Notes: a model not told the origin generated them from the letters alone. 64,000 bases of DNA from a bacterium (GCA_020444265.1 JAHLLH010000007.1:1-64000); one strand, 5' to 3'; shown: positions 16,383 to 26,166, counted from the stretch's first letter. Translations and numbers: made by a program.

Positions 16383-16410
16383 AAAAACCCCGGCAGCGAA
16401 CTGCCGGGGT
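16383..16410 (-). terminator. Intrinsic terminator of the beta-propeller gene
   Basis: Read on the minus strand, a perfect 10-bp stem (16401-16410 with 16387-16396, loop TTCG) is followed by TTTTT. Confidence 0.9.
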
Positions 16411-16439
16411 CATGTAAAATCAAGGCTCGTCAACGAGGC

Positions 16440-19295
16440 TTACTTCACCAGCACGACGCGCTGTTGCGCGTCCATCTTGCCGGGTACCGTCGCACGGACA
16501 AAGTAGACACCACTTGCCAGACGGCTACCGTTCAGACTGAAACGATGGTCACCTGCCTGGTAATTGCCGGAAGCAAGTTTCTGGACACGACGGCCCTGGA
16601 TGTCGAAGATTTCGACGGTCAGGTCGGCACGTTCCGGCAGAGCGACAGTCACGGTCGTCGCGGCGTTAAACGGGTTCGGATATGCCGGCTTCAAGGTGTA
16701 CTCGTTCGGAGTGCCGAGGGTCGGTTCAGGGTTGACACTCACCGTGCTCAGGAAGGCGGAGTAAGTACCGCGTCCGTGGGTACCAATTGCGATAAAGCCG
16801 TCCTCGTGGCGCACATCCATTGTTGTGACCCAGACATTCCCAAGTACATCCGCACCTTCTTGTTCCCAGACGATTTCCTCGGCGTCGAGGTCAGTCGTCG
16901 AGAAGAGGCCGATGGTAGTGCCGACCAGTACAAAGGGCTCATCATTGACATAGGTCAGCTCGCTCCAGAAACAGGAGGGGCCTGCACCGCTGCCATCCGG
17001 GTTTTCCTCGAGATTGCCGCCGACATCACGCCAGGTTGTACCACCATCTTCCGTGTAGAGCAGGGAAGGAATATTGTAATTGGTGAAGGTTGCCAGAGCG
17101 ACATTCGGGTTGGTCGGGTCGATGGAAATATCGTGCAACCAGCCACCCTGCGGGAAGGTGAGCGGATCGGTCACATTGGTCACAACCGGATTGTCGCCAA
17201 GCGGATCTTCGATACGGTAGATGCGCGAAATATCCAGCGTGTTCGGGTTGTAGGCACCATAATAGGCGACACGCTGTCCCTCGATCTCCGCTGAAATATC
17301 AACCGCCGTCGTCAACCAACCCTGCACCTCGCTTCCTTGAATTTCATGGAAGTCCGGATCTGCGACCACATCCTCGCAGATGCGTGCAGAGTTCTCGTCC
17401 ACCAGGATCATGATCCTGGAATCATCCGGTGCGAGACGCAGCGGGGTGATCCAACGGACCAGGTTGCCGCCCGGATTAAACCAGTCGAAATCGACAAACT
17501 CAAAGTTTTCGTCAAGCACAATCCGGAGGAAGGTGCCGCCATATTGCGTGGTGGCATACCAGGAGCGATGGTCCGGGTCTTCCGCTGCGCCGCATTCGCA
17601 TGCCATACCATCGCCGCCATAAATGTTGTACCAGGGGTCTTCGAAATTCTCGCCCCCGGTAATCCAGGTGCCGTTGTCCTGCATACCCCCCTGAAATGCT
17701 TCACTGCCGGGAGTCAGCGGATCGAGTGCGACCCAGTAGAACTGGGTAGTTACGTACCCCTCGATATACTGCCAGGGGAAGGGATCCTCGTCGCCGGGGA
17801 TGTAAAGAGGTTCGGTGGTTTTACTCAAGCCGCCGTCATGGGAGGAATAAAAAACGGTGGGATCATCCGGGTTGAAGACCAGGTTGTGCACATCGGCATG
17901 ATGGTTCGGGTAACTGATGTCTTCACCATCCTCGCCCGGCAGCTCGCCATAGTAGTAGTTGTAGCCGCCGATCCAATGCTGGTTGTTCTGCGTCGTAAAG
18001 CCATCCATCGACCGGAAGAGGCTGGTGCCGCCAATGTAGACGACATCCTCCAGGGTCGGGTGAATAGCCACCGTCATGTTGTAGCCGCCCTGGGCTGCAT
18101 AGATCGCACCAAACCCGAGGTTCGCTTCACCACGGAAATCGGGCATATTGACGGACAGGTCGGTCCACTCGTCCTGCCCTTCACGATTGTCATACATCCA
18201 GAGACTGTATTGGTTCTCAAACCCGGACCCGGGAGTTTGACCGATCACATAGACCAGTTCGTTGTCCGCCTGGAAATAAGCGGTGACCACACGGTCCCAG
18301 TCCTGGCCCCAGCCGGCGGGGGTGACATTGTCAAAGGTTTCGTCGCCGGCCACCTTTTTCCAGATACCGCCATTGACACATTCGCTGGCGAGAGTTGCCC
18401 AGACGGTGCCATCATCGGTGATGATCACATCGGTCCATGCGGACGGCACCGTGTTCGGGCTGCCCAGCATCATCTCCCAGGTCTCGCCGCCATCCAGACT
18501 GCGGTGAATCGAGCCATAGGTTGCCGCCCACACCTCTTCCTGCTCGAGGTTGGCAGGGTTGACCGCTACTTTGAAGACAACATCGAAGGGCGAATCAAAG
18601 AAGTTGACCAGTGCGGAGGTGGATTCGAGTAGCGTCCAGGTTTCACCACCGTCGGTTGATTTAAAGATGCCATCGCCGGTGTAGGTCGGGATACGGCTGT
18701 TGATGGACCTCGATCCACTACCGGTATACTCGCCGGTGCCGTAGTACCAGGTATCGGTGTGGCCCTCGCGACGGTCCTGCGCGATGCAAGTGATGCCAGG
18801 CATGTCGGTAATCTCCGTGGTCATCGACCAGGTGTCACCCGCATCTTCGCTGATCCACAACCCGCCTGTTACTCCGCCTGCAATCACACGATCCGTATTT
18901 GCCACATCGACTGCCAGCGCACGGGTTCGTCCGCCGATATTCCAAGGCCCTCGCGCCTGCCAATCCTGGGTGGCGATCATCGATTCGTTCTGCTTCAGGG
19001 CAGAACCTCTAACCGGGAGGCTGCGAGCATACGCCAGTTCTCGAGTCCGCATGCCCCGCGGAATCTGACCGGTTTTGGGATCATGCAGACGGATCCAGTC
19101 AAATTCCTTCCGGCTCATCGGACTGTCTTCTTCCTCGCCGATGGTCATTTTCAGTTGATCAGGATCGGGAAGCTGGGCCAGCGCCTCTTCCAATGAGGGT
19201 TTTTTCTCAGGCACAATGAGGAAATACCCGAAGATCAGCACCAGTGCGACAACCATTAGCAGGGAGGCGCGAAACACCAGGCGTGAAGCAGTCAT
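16440..19295 (-). CDS. Secreted BNR/VPS10-type beta-propeller protein with C-terminal sorting domain
   Basis: A 951-residue extracellular protein. A single N-terminal hydrophobic segment (SLLMVVALVLIFGYFLIV) serves as signal or anchor. Asp-box-like sialidase/VPS10 repeats follow, for example WISEDAGDTW, FKSTDGGETW, HRSLDGGETW and LYTEDGGTTW, implying a seven- or eight-bladed propeller. The last 80 or so residues form a type IX secretion-type sorting domain (AYPNPFNAATTVTVALP, EIFDIQGRRVQKL, SRLASGVYFVRA). Glycan-binding or enzymatic activity is unknown; no clear sialidase active site was identified. It lies downstream of the kinase gene with a 159-bp gap and has its own terminator. Confidence 0.85.
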   Translation of the reverse strand: MTASRLVFRASLLMVVALVLIFGYFLIVPEKKPSLEEALAQLPDPDQLKMTIGEEEDSPMSRKEFDWIRLHDPKTGQIPRGMRTRELAYARSLPVRGSALKQNESMIATQDWQARGPWNIGGRTRALAVDVANTDRVIAGGVTGGLWISEDAGDTWSMTTEITDMPGITCIAQDRREGHTDTWYYGTGEYTGSGSRSINSRIPTYTGDGIFKSTDGGETWTLLESTSALVNFFDSPFDVVFKVAVNPANLEQEEVWAATYGSIHRSLDGGETWEMMLGSPNTVPSAWTDVIITDDGTVWATLASECVNGGIWKKVAGDETFDNVTPAGWGQDWDRVVTAYFQADNELVYVIGQTPGSGFENQYSLWMYDNREGQDEWTDLSVNMPDFRGEANLGFGAIYAAQGGYNMTVAIHPTLEDVVYIGGTSLFRSMDGFTTQNNQHWIGGYNYYYGELPGEDGEDISYPNHHADVHNLVFNPDDPTVFYSSHDGGLSKTTEPLYIPGDEDPFPWQYIEGYVTTQFYWVALDPLTPGSEAFQGGMQDNGTWITGGENFEDPWYNIYGGDGMACECGAAEDPDHRSWYATTQYGGTFLRIVLDENFEFVDFDWFNPGGNLVRWITPLRLAPDDSRIMILVDENSARICEDVVADPDFHEIQGSEVQGWLTTAVDISAEIEGQRVAYYGAYNPNTLDISRIYRIEDPLGDNPVVTNVTDPLTFPQGGWLHDISIDPTNPNVALATFTNYNIPSLLYTEDGGTTWRDVGGNLEENPDGSGAGPSCFWSELTYVNDEPFVLVGTTIGLFSTTDLDAEEIVWEQEGADVLGNVWVTTMDVRHEDGFIAIGTHGRGTYSAFLSTVSVNPEPTLGTPNEYTLKPAYPNPFNAATTVTVALPERADLTVEIFDIQGRRVQKLASGNYQAGDHRFSLNGSRLASGVYFVRATVPGKMDAQQRVVLVK

Positions 19296-19454
19296 GACAG
19301 TCTCCTTGGGGTCGACCGGTGCCGATGGGCAACGGCCTACATAATTTTCCGGCTACAAATGTGTGCTGAAACGATCCGGGATGCGGGGCCAGAACCGTCC
19401 TGTTCTAAGCTATCAATCCCCCGAACCGGTCGCAAGCAGGGAGGATCGACGGTA

Positions 19455-21152
19455 TCATTCGGTCAGGTCCACATGGAAGCGTTTCGGCTCCCCACCAGCG
19501 GTGATATCAAACGTGATAGTCTTGTTCGAAAGGGTGGGGTGGCGGAAGTTGATGCTATGCTGACCCGGACGAACAAAAACAGGCCGTCCGATCGGTGTTC
19601 GACCCAGGTATTCCCCGTCGAGATACACTTCTGCCCACGGTGTGGCATCCAGAAATTCCACCGTTCCCACTTCATCAAAGAGGTTGATCCGAATCCGCAG
19701 GGTGTCGGCCGAGGGGATGAACACCTCACGCAGAACAGGTGGAAATTCGGGATTGATCAGGGTCAACTCTACCTGTCCAGCGGGTAACGGAATGGCACGG
19801 TTGTAGGGAGTCTGGACCAGCAACTGATCGTTCCGGTAAACATTTGCCCAGGGGTGAACAGCGAGGTAGAGGTAGCCGTCGGGCAACACGACCGGCACCG
19901 GCGACGAGGTGTCGGGGGATGCATGGTTGATCGCAACCTCAATCGGCTGATCTGTTGCTGTTGTGTCCTCTGCTCCACCAGACTCGTCCACCATTTCCTT
20001 GACAGGCTCAGGTTCAGCCTCGCGCTGTTCGACAGGAGGTGAAGAAGGACGGCTTTCTTCGACTTGCGATTGAGCGGGAGAAGTCCCCGAGCGGGTGGTA
20101 TCACGGATTGTCTTTGCTACCGGTGGAGGGGTCAGAATATTAGTCGTATCGTTGATAGGCCTCGGCTCGGGGATATAGGGCGGCATAATAAAAATGACAT
20201 AGATGGTCACCAGGAACATGGCGACAAAGGCAAGAACGACATACCTCTGGTGGGGGATAGGCCGTGCTGCGGGACGAATATCAGTTTTACTCTCTTCGCG
20301 GTCCCGCGCGGTCCGCTCGATATCACTCCAGCCACGTTCCACACCGAGTATCGTCCCAAGCGCCCGAAGCTGGTTGAGGGCTTCCCGTGCGGTCGCAGGA
20401 CGCCGTTCCGGCTTTTTGTCCATCATCGCCAGCAGGAACTGGTTGAGCTGGTCGTGCACCCCCTCGAGCGGTTCGGGACGGAGGCTCATCACCAGGTTCA
20501 AGGTCTGGGACATGCTCTCGCTGCGGAAGGGGTTGACCCCGGTCAGCAGCTCGTAGACCGTCACACCCAGGTTGTAGAGGTCGCTACGGGCATCGGCAGG
20601 AATGCCGGAAATCAGTTCGGGGGCCATGTAGGCAGGAGTGCCCATCACCGTCCCCTGTTGGGTCAGGCTGGGTGCGCCTTCGAACTGGGCAAGGCCGAAG
20701 TCGGTGATCTTGATCGCGCCGCTTGTGGAGATCAGCAGGTTGCTGGGTTTGATATCCCGGTGGATAATGCCCATCTCGTGTGCGGCGGCCAACCCTTCGA
20801 GCACATCGATGCAGAGCGCCACCGCTTCACGTTCGGTGAGACGGCCATCCTTACGAACCAGCTCTTCGACTGACCCACCGCCGATCCACTCACTGACGAG
20901 GAGGATCAGATCGTTGTCAGCACGGTAATCATAGATGTGGACGACATTTTTATGCTTCAGGCGGGCAATCGCGCGCGCTTCACGTTCGAAACGCGAACGG
21001 ATTTCCTCGTCACCCACGAGCTGCGGATGGAGTCGCTTGATCAGGACCTTGCGGTCCAGCGACTCCTGGTAGCCCTCGTAGATCGAGGCAATGGTTGAAC
21101 GGGCAATCTCCCGGTCAACCCGGTACTCGCCTAATCGTTGGATGTCTGCCAC
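19455..21152 (-). CDS. Transmembrane Ser/Thr protein kinase with PEGA-like domains
   Basis: A Hanks-type kinase of 565 residues. The cytoplasmic kinase domain (about 8-270) has Lys39, Glu58, HRDIKPSN with catalytic Asp133, DFG at 151 and APE at 177. The glycine-rich loop is degenerate (EIARSTIASIYEG instead of GxGxxG), although the catalytic residues remain. One membrane helix lies at about 304-324, followed by a Pro/Glu/Ser/Thr-rich linker and two PEGA-like extracytoplasmic repeats (YLYLAVHPWANVYRNDQLL and VEFLDATPWAEVYLDGEYLG). Its start lies inside the end of the sigma-54 activator gene (22-bp overlap), so the pair is co-translated and probably acts in one signalling pathway. Confidence 0.92.
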   Translation of the reverse strand: MADIQRLGEYRVDREIARSTIASIYEGYQESLDRKVLIKRLHPQLVGDEEIRSRFEREARAIARLKHKNVVHIYDYRADNDLILLVSEWIGGGSVEELVRKDGRLTEREAVALCIDVLEGLAAAHEMGIIHRDIKPSNLLISTSGAIKITDFGLAQFEGAPSLTQQGTVMGTPAYMAPELISGIPADARSDLYNLGVTVYELLTGVNPFRSESMSQTLNLVMSLRPEPLEGVHDQLNQFLLAMMDKKPERRPATAREALNQLRALGTILGVERGWSDIERTARDREESKTDIRPAARPIPHQRYVVLAFVAMFLVTIYVIFIMPPYIPEPRPINDTTNILTPPPVAKTIRDTTRSGTSPAQSQVEESRPSSPPVEQREAEPEPVKEMVDESGGAEDTTATDQPIEVAINHASPDTSSPVPVVLPDGYLYLAVHPWANVYRNDQLLVQTPYNRAIPLPAGQVELTLINPEFPPVLREVFIPSADTLRIRINLFDEVGTVEFLDATPWAEVYLDGEYLGRTPIGRPVFVRPGQHSINFRHPTLSNKTITFDITAGGEPKRFHVDLTE

Positions 21153-22690
21153 TCTTTTAACCGGTAATGCAGCCAGCGCAGGCTGACGCCCAGCGCTTCG
21201 GCGGTCCGTGTCTTGTTGCCTTCCATCTCATCGAGCGTCTTCATCACAATTTCACGCTCGTGGTCACGCAAGGTTTTGTGGCCGGTGTCGGATGTTCTGC
21301 CGTCCACCGAAATCAACAGATCGTCCGGGAGGATGTCGGGGCGATCTCCCGACAATACCACCGCACGTTCAATCGCGTTCTCCAGCTCACGCACATTCCC
21401 CGGCCAGCCATAGGAACGCATCATCGAAAGGGCTTCCCGACTGGCTCGTTTCACCGAACCACCGGTTCGTTCCGCAGCGCGCTTCAGGAAATGATCTGCC
21501 AGCATGGGAATGTCATCCTTCCGTTCACGTAGGGAGGGAAGTCGAATAGTGATGACATTAAGCCTGTAAAAGAGGTCCTCCCGGAACCGGCCCTCATCCA
21601 CCTCGTCCTTCAATTCCTTGTTCGTCGCAGAAATAATGCGCAGGTCCACATGCACGCTGTCGGTTCCACCGACACGTCGGATGATCCCATCTTGCAGGAC
21701 ACGCAGCAGCTTGGTCTGGATGGTGGGGGAGATGTCCGCGATTTCATCGAGGAAGAAGGAGCCGTTATCCGCCACTTCCATCAGGCCGCGTTTGTCGCTG
21801 ACCGCACCGGTAAACGAACCACGTTTGTGGCCAAACAGCTCACTTTCCAGCAGCGATTCGGAAAGATTGCCGCAGAACTGGGCAACAAAGGGTTTGTCGC
21901 GACGGGGGCCATTGTAGTGTAGCGCACGTGCAACTAACTCTTTACCAGTCCCTGATTCACCCAACAGCATTACCGAAATGTCCGAGTTGAGGATCTTCCG
22001 CATCAGCGTGAAAACTTCCTGCATCGGCGGGGTGACCCCGACAATCTCCGGGAAGCCGTACATCTTCTGTACTTCCGTCTGCAGGTGCAGCTTCTCTTCC
22101 TGGAGGCGGTCGAAACGGGACGCGTTGACATAGGCGAGAGTCGCCTGGACTGCGAAGACGTTGAAAAATTTTACGTTCTCGTCCGTAAACTTTGACCGAT
22201 TACGGCGGCTGTCCACGTAAATGATGCCTACCAACTCGTCCTGCAACAGCATTGGCACCGCGATGGCGGAGGTGATCTGCTGCATGATGACCGATTCGCT
22301 CCCTTCGAAGCGCGGATCGGTCTGGGCATCATGGATCAGCAGGGGGATCCGCTCGTTCATCACGCGTCGGATGATCTGGCTGGAGGGACCGGCAATCTTG
22401 CCCGCATCCTCTTCGCTGAGGTTGTGGCTGCAGCGAACCGACCACTCGTTCTCGTCGGACATGGTGAGCACAAACCCGCGCTCAGCATATACCGCCTCGG
22501 TCGCGAGTTCGAGTACCTTGCGGAGCAGAGCATCCCCATCAACAATCGAGCTTAACACCTGGCTGATGTTCAACAGCGCCTGCAAACTGGATTCGCTAAG
22601 GCCTTCAACCGGGTTGTTGTGCTCGTTGCCGTTCTGATGCTCTGTATCGTTAGGATCGGGTTGCTGATCCCGGGTCATGGTCACATCCAC
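21131..22690 (-). CDS. Sigma-54-dependent activator with GAF domain
   Basis: A 519-residue enhancer-binding protein. The GAF sensory domain (about 38-190) is followed by an AAA+ domain with Walker A GESGTGK (244-250), the sigma-54 contact loop GSFTGA (291-296; Ala to Ser against GAFTGA), Walker B FFLDEI, and a C-terminal Fis-type helix-turn-helix (TRTAEALGVSLRWLHYRLKEW). It should open sigma-54 promoters; the one seen at 11423 is a candidate target. It has no receiver domain, so the input may be the GAF ligand or the adjacent kinase. The start is uncertain: GTG at 22690 or ATG at 22678. It follows the lipoprotein gene by 13 bases. Confidence 0.93.
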   Translation of the reverse strand: MDVTMTRDQQPDPNDTEHQNGNEHNNPVEGLSESSLQALLNISQVLSSIVDGDALLRKVLELATEAVYAERGFVLTMSDENEWSVRCSHNLSEEDAGKIAGPSSQIIRRVMNERIPLLIHDAQTDPRFEGSESVIMQQITSAIAVPMLLQDELVGIIYVDSRRNRSKFTDENVKFFNVFAVQATLAYVNASRFDRLQEEKLHLQTEVQKMYGFPEIVGVTPPMQEVFTLMRKILNSDISVMLLGESGTGKELVARALHYNGPRRDKPFVAQFCGNLSESLLESELFGHKRGSFTGAVSDKRGLMEVADNGSFFLDEIADISPTIQTKLLRVLQDGIIRRVGGTDSVHVDLRIISATNKELKDEVDEGRFREDLFYRLNVITIRLPSLRERKDDIPMLADHFLKRAAERTGGSVKRASREALSMMRSYGWPGNVRELENAIERAVVLSGDRPDILPDDLLISVDGRTSDTGHKTLRDHEREIVMKTLDEMEGNKTRTAEALGVSLRWLHYRLKEWQTSND

Positions 22691-22703
22691 GTCAATGACA
22701 GGT

Positions 22704-23783
22704 TTACTGGGGCCGGAAGGGTGTCAGCATGGACCGTGCTGAGTTTCCAAACGGGTCGTAGAGGGTGAGACGCCAATCGTAGTCCACCCCCGAGGTGAGG
22801 GTCCCCGGCCAGGTGACACGGAACGTATCAACAATTTCACTTTCCACTTCGGTTGCGAAGGAGACAGTTGTATCAATTGCTTGCTCGGAGGAACCGTCCT
22901 GGAAGACTTCAATCCGGTACCGTGCCGGATTGAACCAGAACTCGTCCCGGTTTGGAACCACTCGTCCATTCAGCCAGACAAACGTTGGGTTCACGGCACT
23001 CCCGGCATCGCCCTGTACCGGAGCAATGATATCTTCATGAAGGTGTTTGTACAGAAAAAAACTGGTGATGGAAGTAGTGGAAGAGGTACTGTCCTCAAAT
23101 TCGTCGAGCACGGTCACCCGGAGAGGTTGGTTCAGGAACTCCTTCAGGTTGTCTACATCCTCGCCCAGGTCGAATTCACGAGTGAACCAACCAGATCCGG
23201 GAAATGTTGGAAGAAGCAAATGGGAGGGATCGTCCGACGGTTCGTAATAGATAACGGATTCGATGTCGCCTAATCCATCGGGGTCCGAGACCTGGGCCTC
23301 GACCAGGTACCAGAAGCGGAAGAGGGTTTCGTCTTCCTGACGCATCTCGGTATGGACAGACAGCGAATCAATGGTCGGGGTGCCGTTTAAAGTGACGGTG
23401 GTTGCGAGTTGACGACGGAACGGGATTGTGACGCTTCGTTCGGTCGAGACAAAACCGGCATGGTGCACCATGTAGTCATGCAGGCCGGGAGTGAGGTCGA
23501 TGAATGCCTGGCCCAGGGGTGATGTATAGACGGATAGTTGTTGGCTCGGAATAATAATTTGCGCGCCTTCCAACCCTTCGCTGTCACGGTTCACCACCGT
23601 AATCAACAAGGTCCCATCCGGATCATAGACCGAACTGCCCGGGTCCGCCGGATTATCGCGCAACGGTTCGTCACCGCACCCCACGGCGAACATAAGCAGG
23701 AGCAACGGCAGCAGCCGATGCACCCTCGTGTACCATCTGGCAGGTTCTACTCCGACGGGGCTGACCCCCCTTCGGTTACCCAT
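22704..23783 (-). CDS. Lipoprotein with carboxypeptidase-regulatory-like domain
   Basis: Putative lipoprotein: a hydrophobic segment (LLPLLLLMFAVGC) ends in a lipobox-like AVGC followed by GDE. The mature part contains a domain like those of carboxypeptidase regulatory/PEGA type (LLITVVNRDSEGLEGAQIIIPSQ, about residues 58-110), then beta-rich, possibly Ig-like sequence including SDPDGLGDIESVIYY. The ATG at 23783 follows GGGAGGA at a spacing of about eight bases; the frame extending to 23813 is not needed. It is the first gene of a three-gene unit with the sigma-54 activator and kinase, so it may be an envelope sensor for that pathway. No exact family recognised. Confidence 0.7.
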   Translation of the reverse strand: MGNRRGVSPVGVEPARWYTRVHRLLPLLLLMFAVGCGDEPLRDNPADPGSSVYDPDGTLLITVVNRDSEGLEGAQIIIPSQQLSVYTSPLGQAFIDLTPGLHDYMVHHAGFVSTERSVTIPFRRQLATTVTLNGTPTIDSLSVHTEMRQEDETLFRFWYLVEAQVSDPDGLGDIESVIYYEPSDDPSHLLLPTFPGSGWFTREFDLGEDVDNLKEFLNQPLRVTVLDEFEDSTSSTTSITSFFLYKHLHEDIIAPVQGDAGSAVNPTFVWLNGRVVPNRDEFWFNPARYRIEVFQDGSSEQAIDTTVSFATEVESEIVDTFRVTWPGTLTSGVDYDWRLTLYDPFGNSARSMLTPFRPQ

Positions 23784-23977
23784 CACCCATTCCTCCCTCA
23801 CCGTCCCCAGCACAGTCCGCTGTTGGGCAGATCATGCATCCTGAAGGTAGACTCCAACTGGATGGAACGCAAAGTCTGCACGGAGCACTTTTAACGCCAC
23901 ACGGAGGAACCCTCGTGGAGGTCATGGCAGACGTGACGTTCATGCATTTCACCCGACCACACGACTCTCGGGTATAC

Positions 23978-24004
23978 AAAAAGCGCCCCGCCAAAGCAGA
24001 GCGC
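23978..24004 (-). terminator. Intrinsic terminator of the beta-helix protein gene
   Basis: On the minus strand GCGCTCTGC pairs with GCGGGGCGC (two G-U pairs, loop TTTG) and runs into TTTTT. Confidence 0.75.
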
Positions 24005-24038
24005 AAGATTTTCAGGCCTGTTCTGCCGTGGACACTGT

Positions 24039-25553
24039 TCAGCGCACGAGCACCAGTCGTTCGGTGGCCATTCGCCCATTCGCTTCGACATGAAGCAGGT
24101 AAACGCCGGACGCTACCGGACGGTCCGCAGATTGAGCGTCCCAGGTAAACGCATGACGTCCACCGGCATAGGCACCCTCTGCGATACGCTGGACGTGCCG
24201 TCCCAGGATGTCAAACACATCAACACGAAGCTGGCTGCCTTCCGCCAGTTCAACGCTGAACCGTGTGGTCGCGTTAAATGGGTTCGGGTAGGCGCGGGTT
24301 AGTTCGAACGCTTCGGGAAGAACTGCCGCTACCTCGTTGCCATTGTCCAGCATGTAGTAGGAGTAGCGACCGAGGTCTGGGTCGGAACCATCCGGATCAA
24401 GACCCGTATTGCTCGACCCGGCATTGATGCAGGGTGAGTTGACGTTGAGGTGATAGTCCCCCTGCTGTGGGTTTTGCCACATGGGGTCGTCAGTAATGAT
24501 GGATTCGCGATCCAACACCGCACCATTGAGCGGTACAAATTCACTCATGTCGTATAGGCAGGAATACGAGAGTACAACATCGGCGATGTCACCACCCTGC
24601 TGAACGTCAACTGGGTAGTTGTCGCTGATCGCATGACCAGATGTGTTGGCGATGATCGAGTTGATAACGCCGATCCGGGCCCGATCTGCGGCGAAGATTG
24701 CCGAAGCAGGCCAGCCATTGGAATCAAGATCAATTGTCAGGTGGCGAATTTCAACGATACTCCCAACCCCACGGATGACCGTAGGACGCATGCCCTGCGG
24801 AGAACCATTGGAGTTGAGGGTGACCGTGCAACGATTAATCAGGAGGTCGCTGCCTGATACAATGTTGATTGCATAGGCAGTCGGGCTGGTCTGGATGTCA
24901 AAGGATGAGTTACTGATGCTACCGGATACGTCATTCAGATTGACAGACTTGATCACCAGGTTGGGGCTGTCGTAGCTGTTGACCATTTCGAAGGTGCAAT
25001 CTTCGGCGGTAATCGTCGACCACGCACCGTCCAGCAACCGCGCGTCCGAAGATTCGGAGGTCATGTTGATGGTCAAGTCTACCAGCTTCAATGCGGACCG
25101 ATCAAAAAAGCTCAACCCACGGGTTTCTGATTCGATGTGGGACGCGCGAAGCTCAACCTCGCCGCCATCCACACGAATCCCCTGGGATGTCCGCTCGATC
25201 ATCATATTCTGGATGAAGGTCGGCTCGCGTGTTTCTACAAGCCGGATTCCCCCCCAGTGTTCATCGGGATCCAACGAGGTCAGCTTGACCTGGTCTTTTG
25301 GATCGCCCAGCACGGTCAGGTAGCCGTATACAATGATATCGACTCCTGGGTGAAGGAGAACCTCCACGCCAGGTCCAATCTCGAGGAATTCTTCCTCTGG
25401 AACAATCAGGTCACCGGTGACAATGTAGGGGTTGTCTTCGGAAGTCCACGTGCCAGTCACCGCACCTTCAGTTTCCACGAGGGCAGAGGCACTCCAAGCC
25501 GTCAACAGGACGGCAAAGAACACCAGTGTCAGTCGTGTGAGCCCAAGGCGCAT
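24039..25553 (-). CDS. Secreted right-handed beta-helix-type protein with C-terminal sorting domain
   Basis: A 504-residue protein with a signal peptide (LTLVFFAVLLTAWSASA) and a body of short irregular repeats resembling parallel beta-helix coils (GGIRLVETREPTFIQNMMIE, GIRVDGGEVELRASHIE, VINSIIANTSGHAISDN). The PCINAGSSNTGLDPDGSDPDLGR-type block is common in such surface proteins. The C-terminus is the same type of sorting domain as in the genes at 16440 and 50183 (AYPNPFNATTRFSVELA, DVFDILGRHVQRI, ASGVYLLHV). A GAGGTGGAG precedes the ATG and a candidate promoter lies at 25640-25669. Function unknown; carbohydrate binding is possible. Confidence 0.82.
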   Translation of the reverse strand: MRLGLTRLTLVFFAVLLTAWSASALVETEGAVTGTWTSEDNPYIVTGDLIVPEEEFLEIGPGVEVLLHPGVDIIVYGYLTVLGDPKDQVKLTSLDPDEHWGGIRLVETREPTFIQNMMIERTSQGIRVDGGEVELRASHIESETRGLSFFDRSALKLVDLTINMTSESSDARLLDGAWSTITAEDCTFEMVNSYDSPNLVIKSVNLNDVSGSISNSSFDIQTSPTAYAINIVSGSDLLINRCTVTLNSNGSPQGMRPTVIRGVGSIVEIRHLTIDLDSNGWPASAIFAADRARIGVINSIIANTSGHAISDNYPVDVQQGGDIADVVLSYSCLYDMSEFVPLNGAVLDRESIITDDPMWQNPQQGDYHLNVNSPCINAGSSNTGLDPDGSDPDLGRYSYYMLDNGNEVAAVLPEAFELTRAYPNPFNATTRFSVELAEGSQLRVDVFDILGRHVQRIAEGAYAGGRHAFTWDAQSADRPVASGVYLLHVEANGRMATERLVLVR

Positions 25554-25639
25554 GTGCGCACTCCACCTCTAAGGATTCTGCGGGGGTGAGGATCTCTGTG
25601 GGCTAAGCAGGGTAGGCAGAACAATCGAGTCCAGACACA

Positions 25640-25669
25640 AGTATACAATTACGCAAACGTTTTCTGCAA
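25640..25669 (-). promoter_or_regulatory. Candidate sigma-70-type promoter for the beta-helix gene
   Basis: On the minus strand TTGCAG (25669-25664) and TATACT (25645-25640) are 18 bases apart in an AT-rich patch, giving a leader of about 80 bases to the ATG at 25553. Confidence 0.5.
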
Positions 25670-26166
25670 GAAAAAAAACCGCGAGCAACAAAAGAACAGA
25701 TGATGTAAAGCCAAAATAATGCAATGTTTGACGGTTTGTTTTCGCCTTCCCTGGTGCGAAACCCTGTCCCCGGAAAGATCCTTCCCCGCTAACCCGGTCC
25801 CCTAGAGCCGGGTGGTGGTCAGGAACAACCTTTCCGCTACTGAATGGTAGCGATTTTCAGGCGCAACTACAAAGGGTTTCCCCGCATCACACAGTGAATT
25901 TCTCTTCACAAAATTGATGGTGCGTTGCCTCCTCCAAAAGGAATTGGTTTCTGTCTTGATTCAGGACATTCAACGATGTAAGCCGATAGAAACAGCGCAT
26001 CAAGAGTGGATCAGCAGTCATTGCGCCCTGATACGCTGACGACATCTTCAGAAGGCTGTCGCATGCAACGAGAGGGGTGCAGCATAAATCGTTTCTGCAG
26101 GGATCAGACGAAAAGCGCATTGTCATGTCCTGTTGCTCGAAGAGCCCGGTTTCGGAGCAGGCCACG
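25670..26166. other. Long intergenic region without a supported gene
   Basis: An AT-rich patch to about 25740 is followed by two small hairpins: ACCCGG/CCGGGT around 25794-25813 and CGCTAC/GTAGCG around 25836-25853. Short open frames on both strands overlap the downstream terminator and have no protein-like composition. No riboswitch class was recognised. Confidence 0.4.

Noticed and set aside
17337-18632. Plus-strand open frame of 431 codons opposite the beta-propeller gene
   Set aside because: Antisense shadow with no motifs or ribosome site, while the minus-strand frame has clear Asp-box repeats and a sorting domain.
25741-25880. Possible riboswitch (GEMM or cobalamin type)
   Set aside because: Small hairpins are present but neither the conserved core bases nor the overall fold of these classes could be found on either strand.
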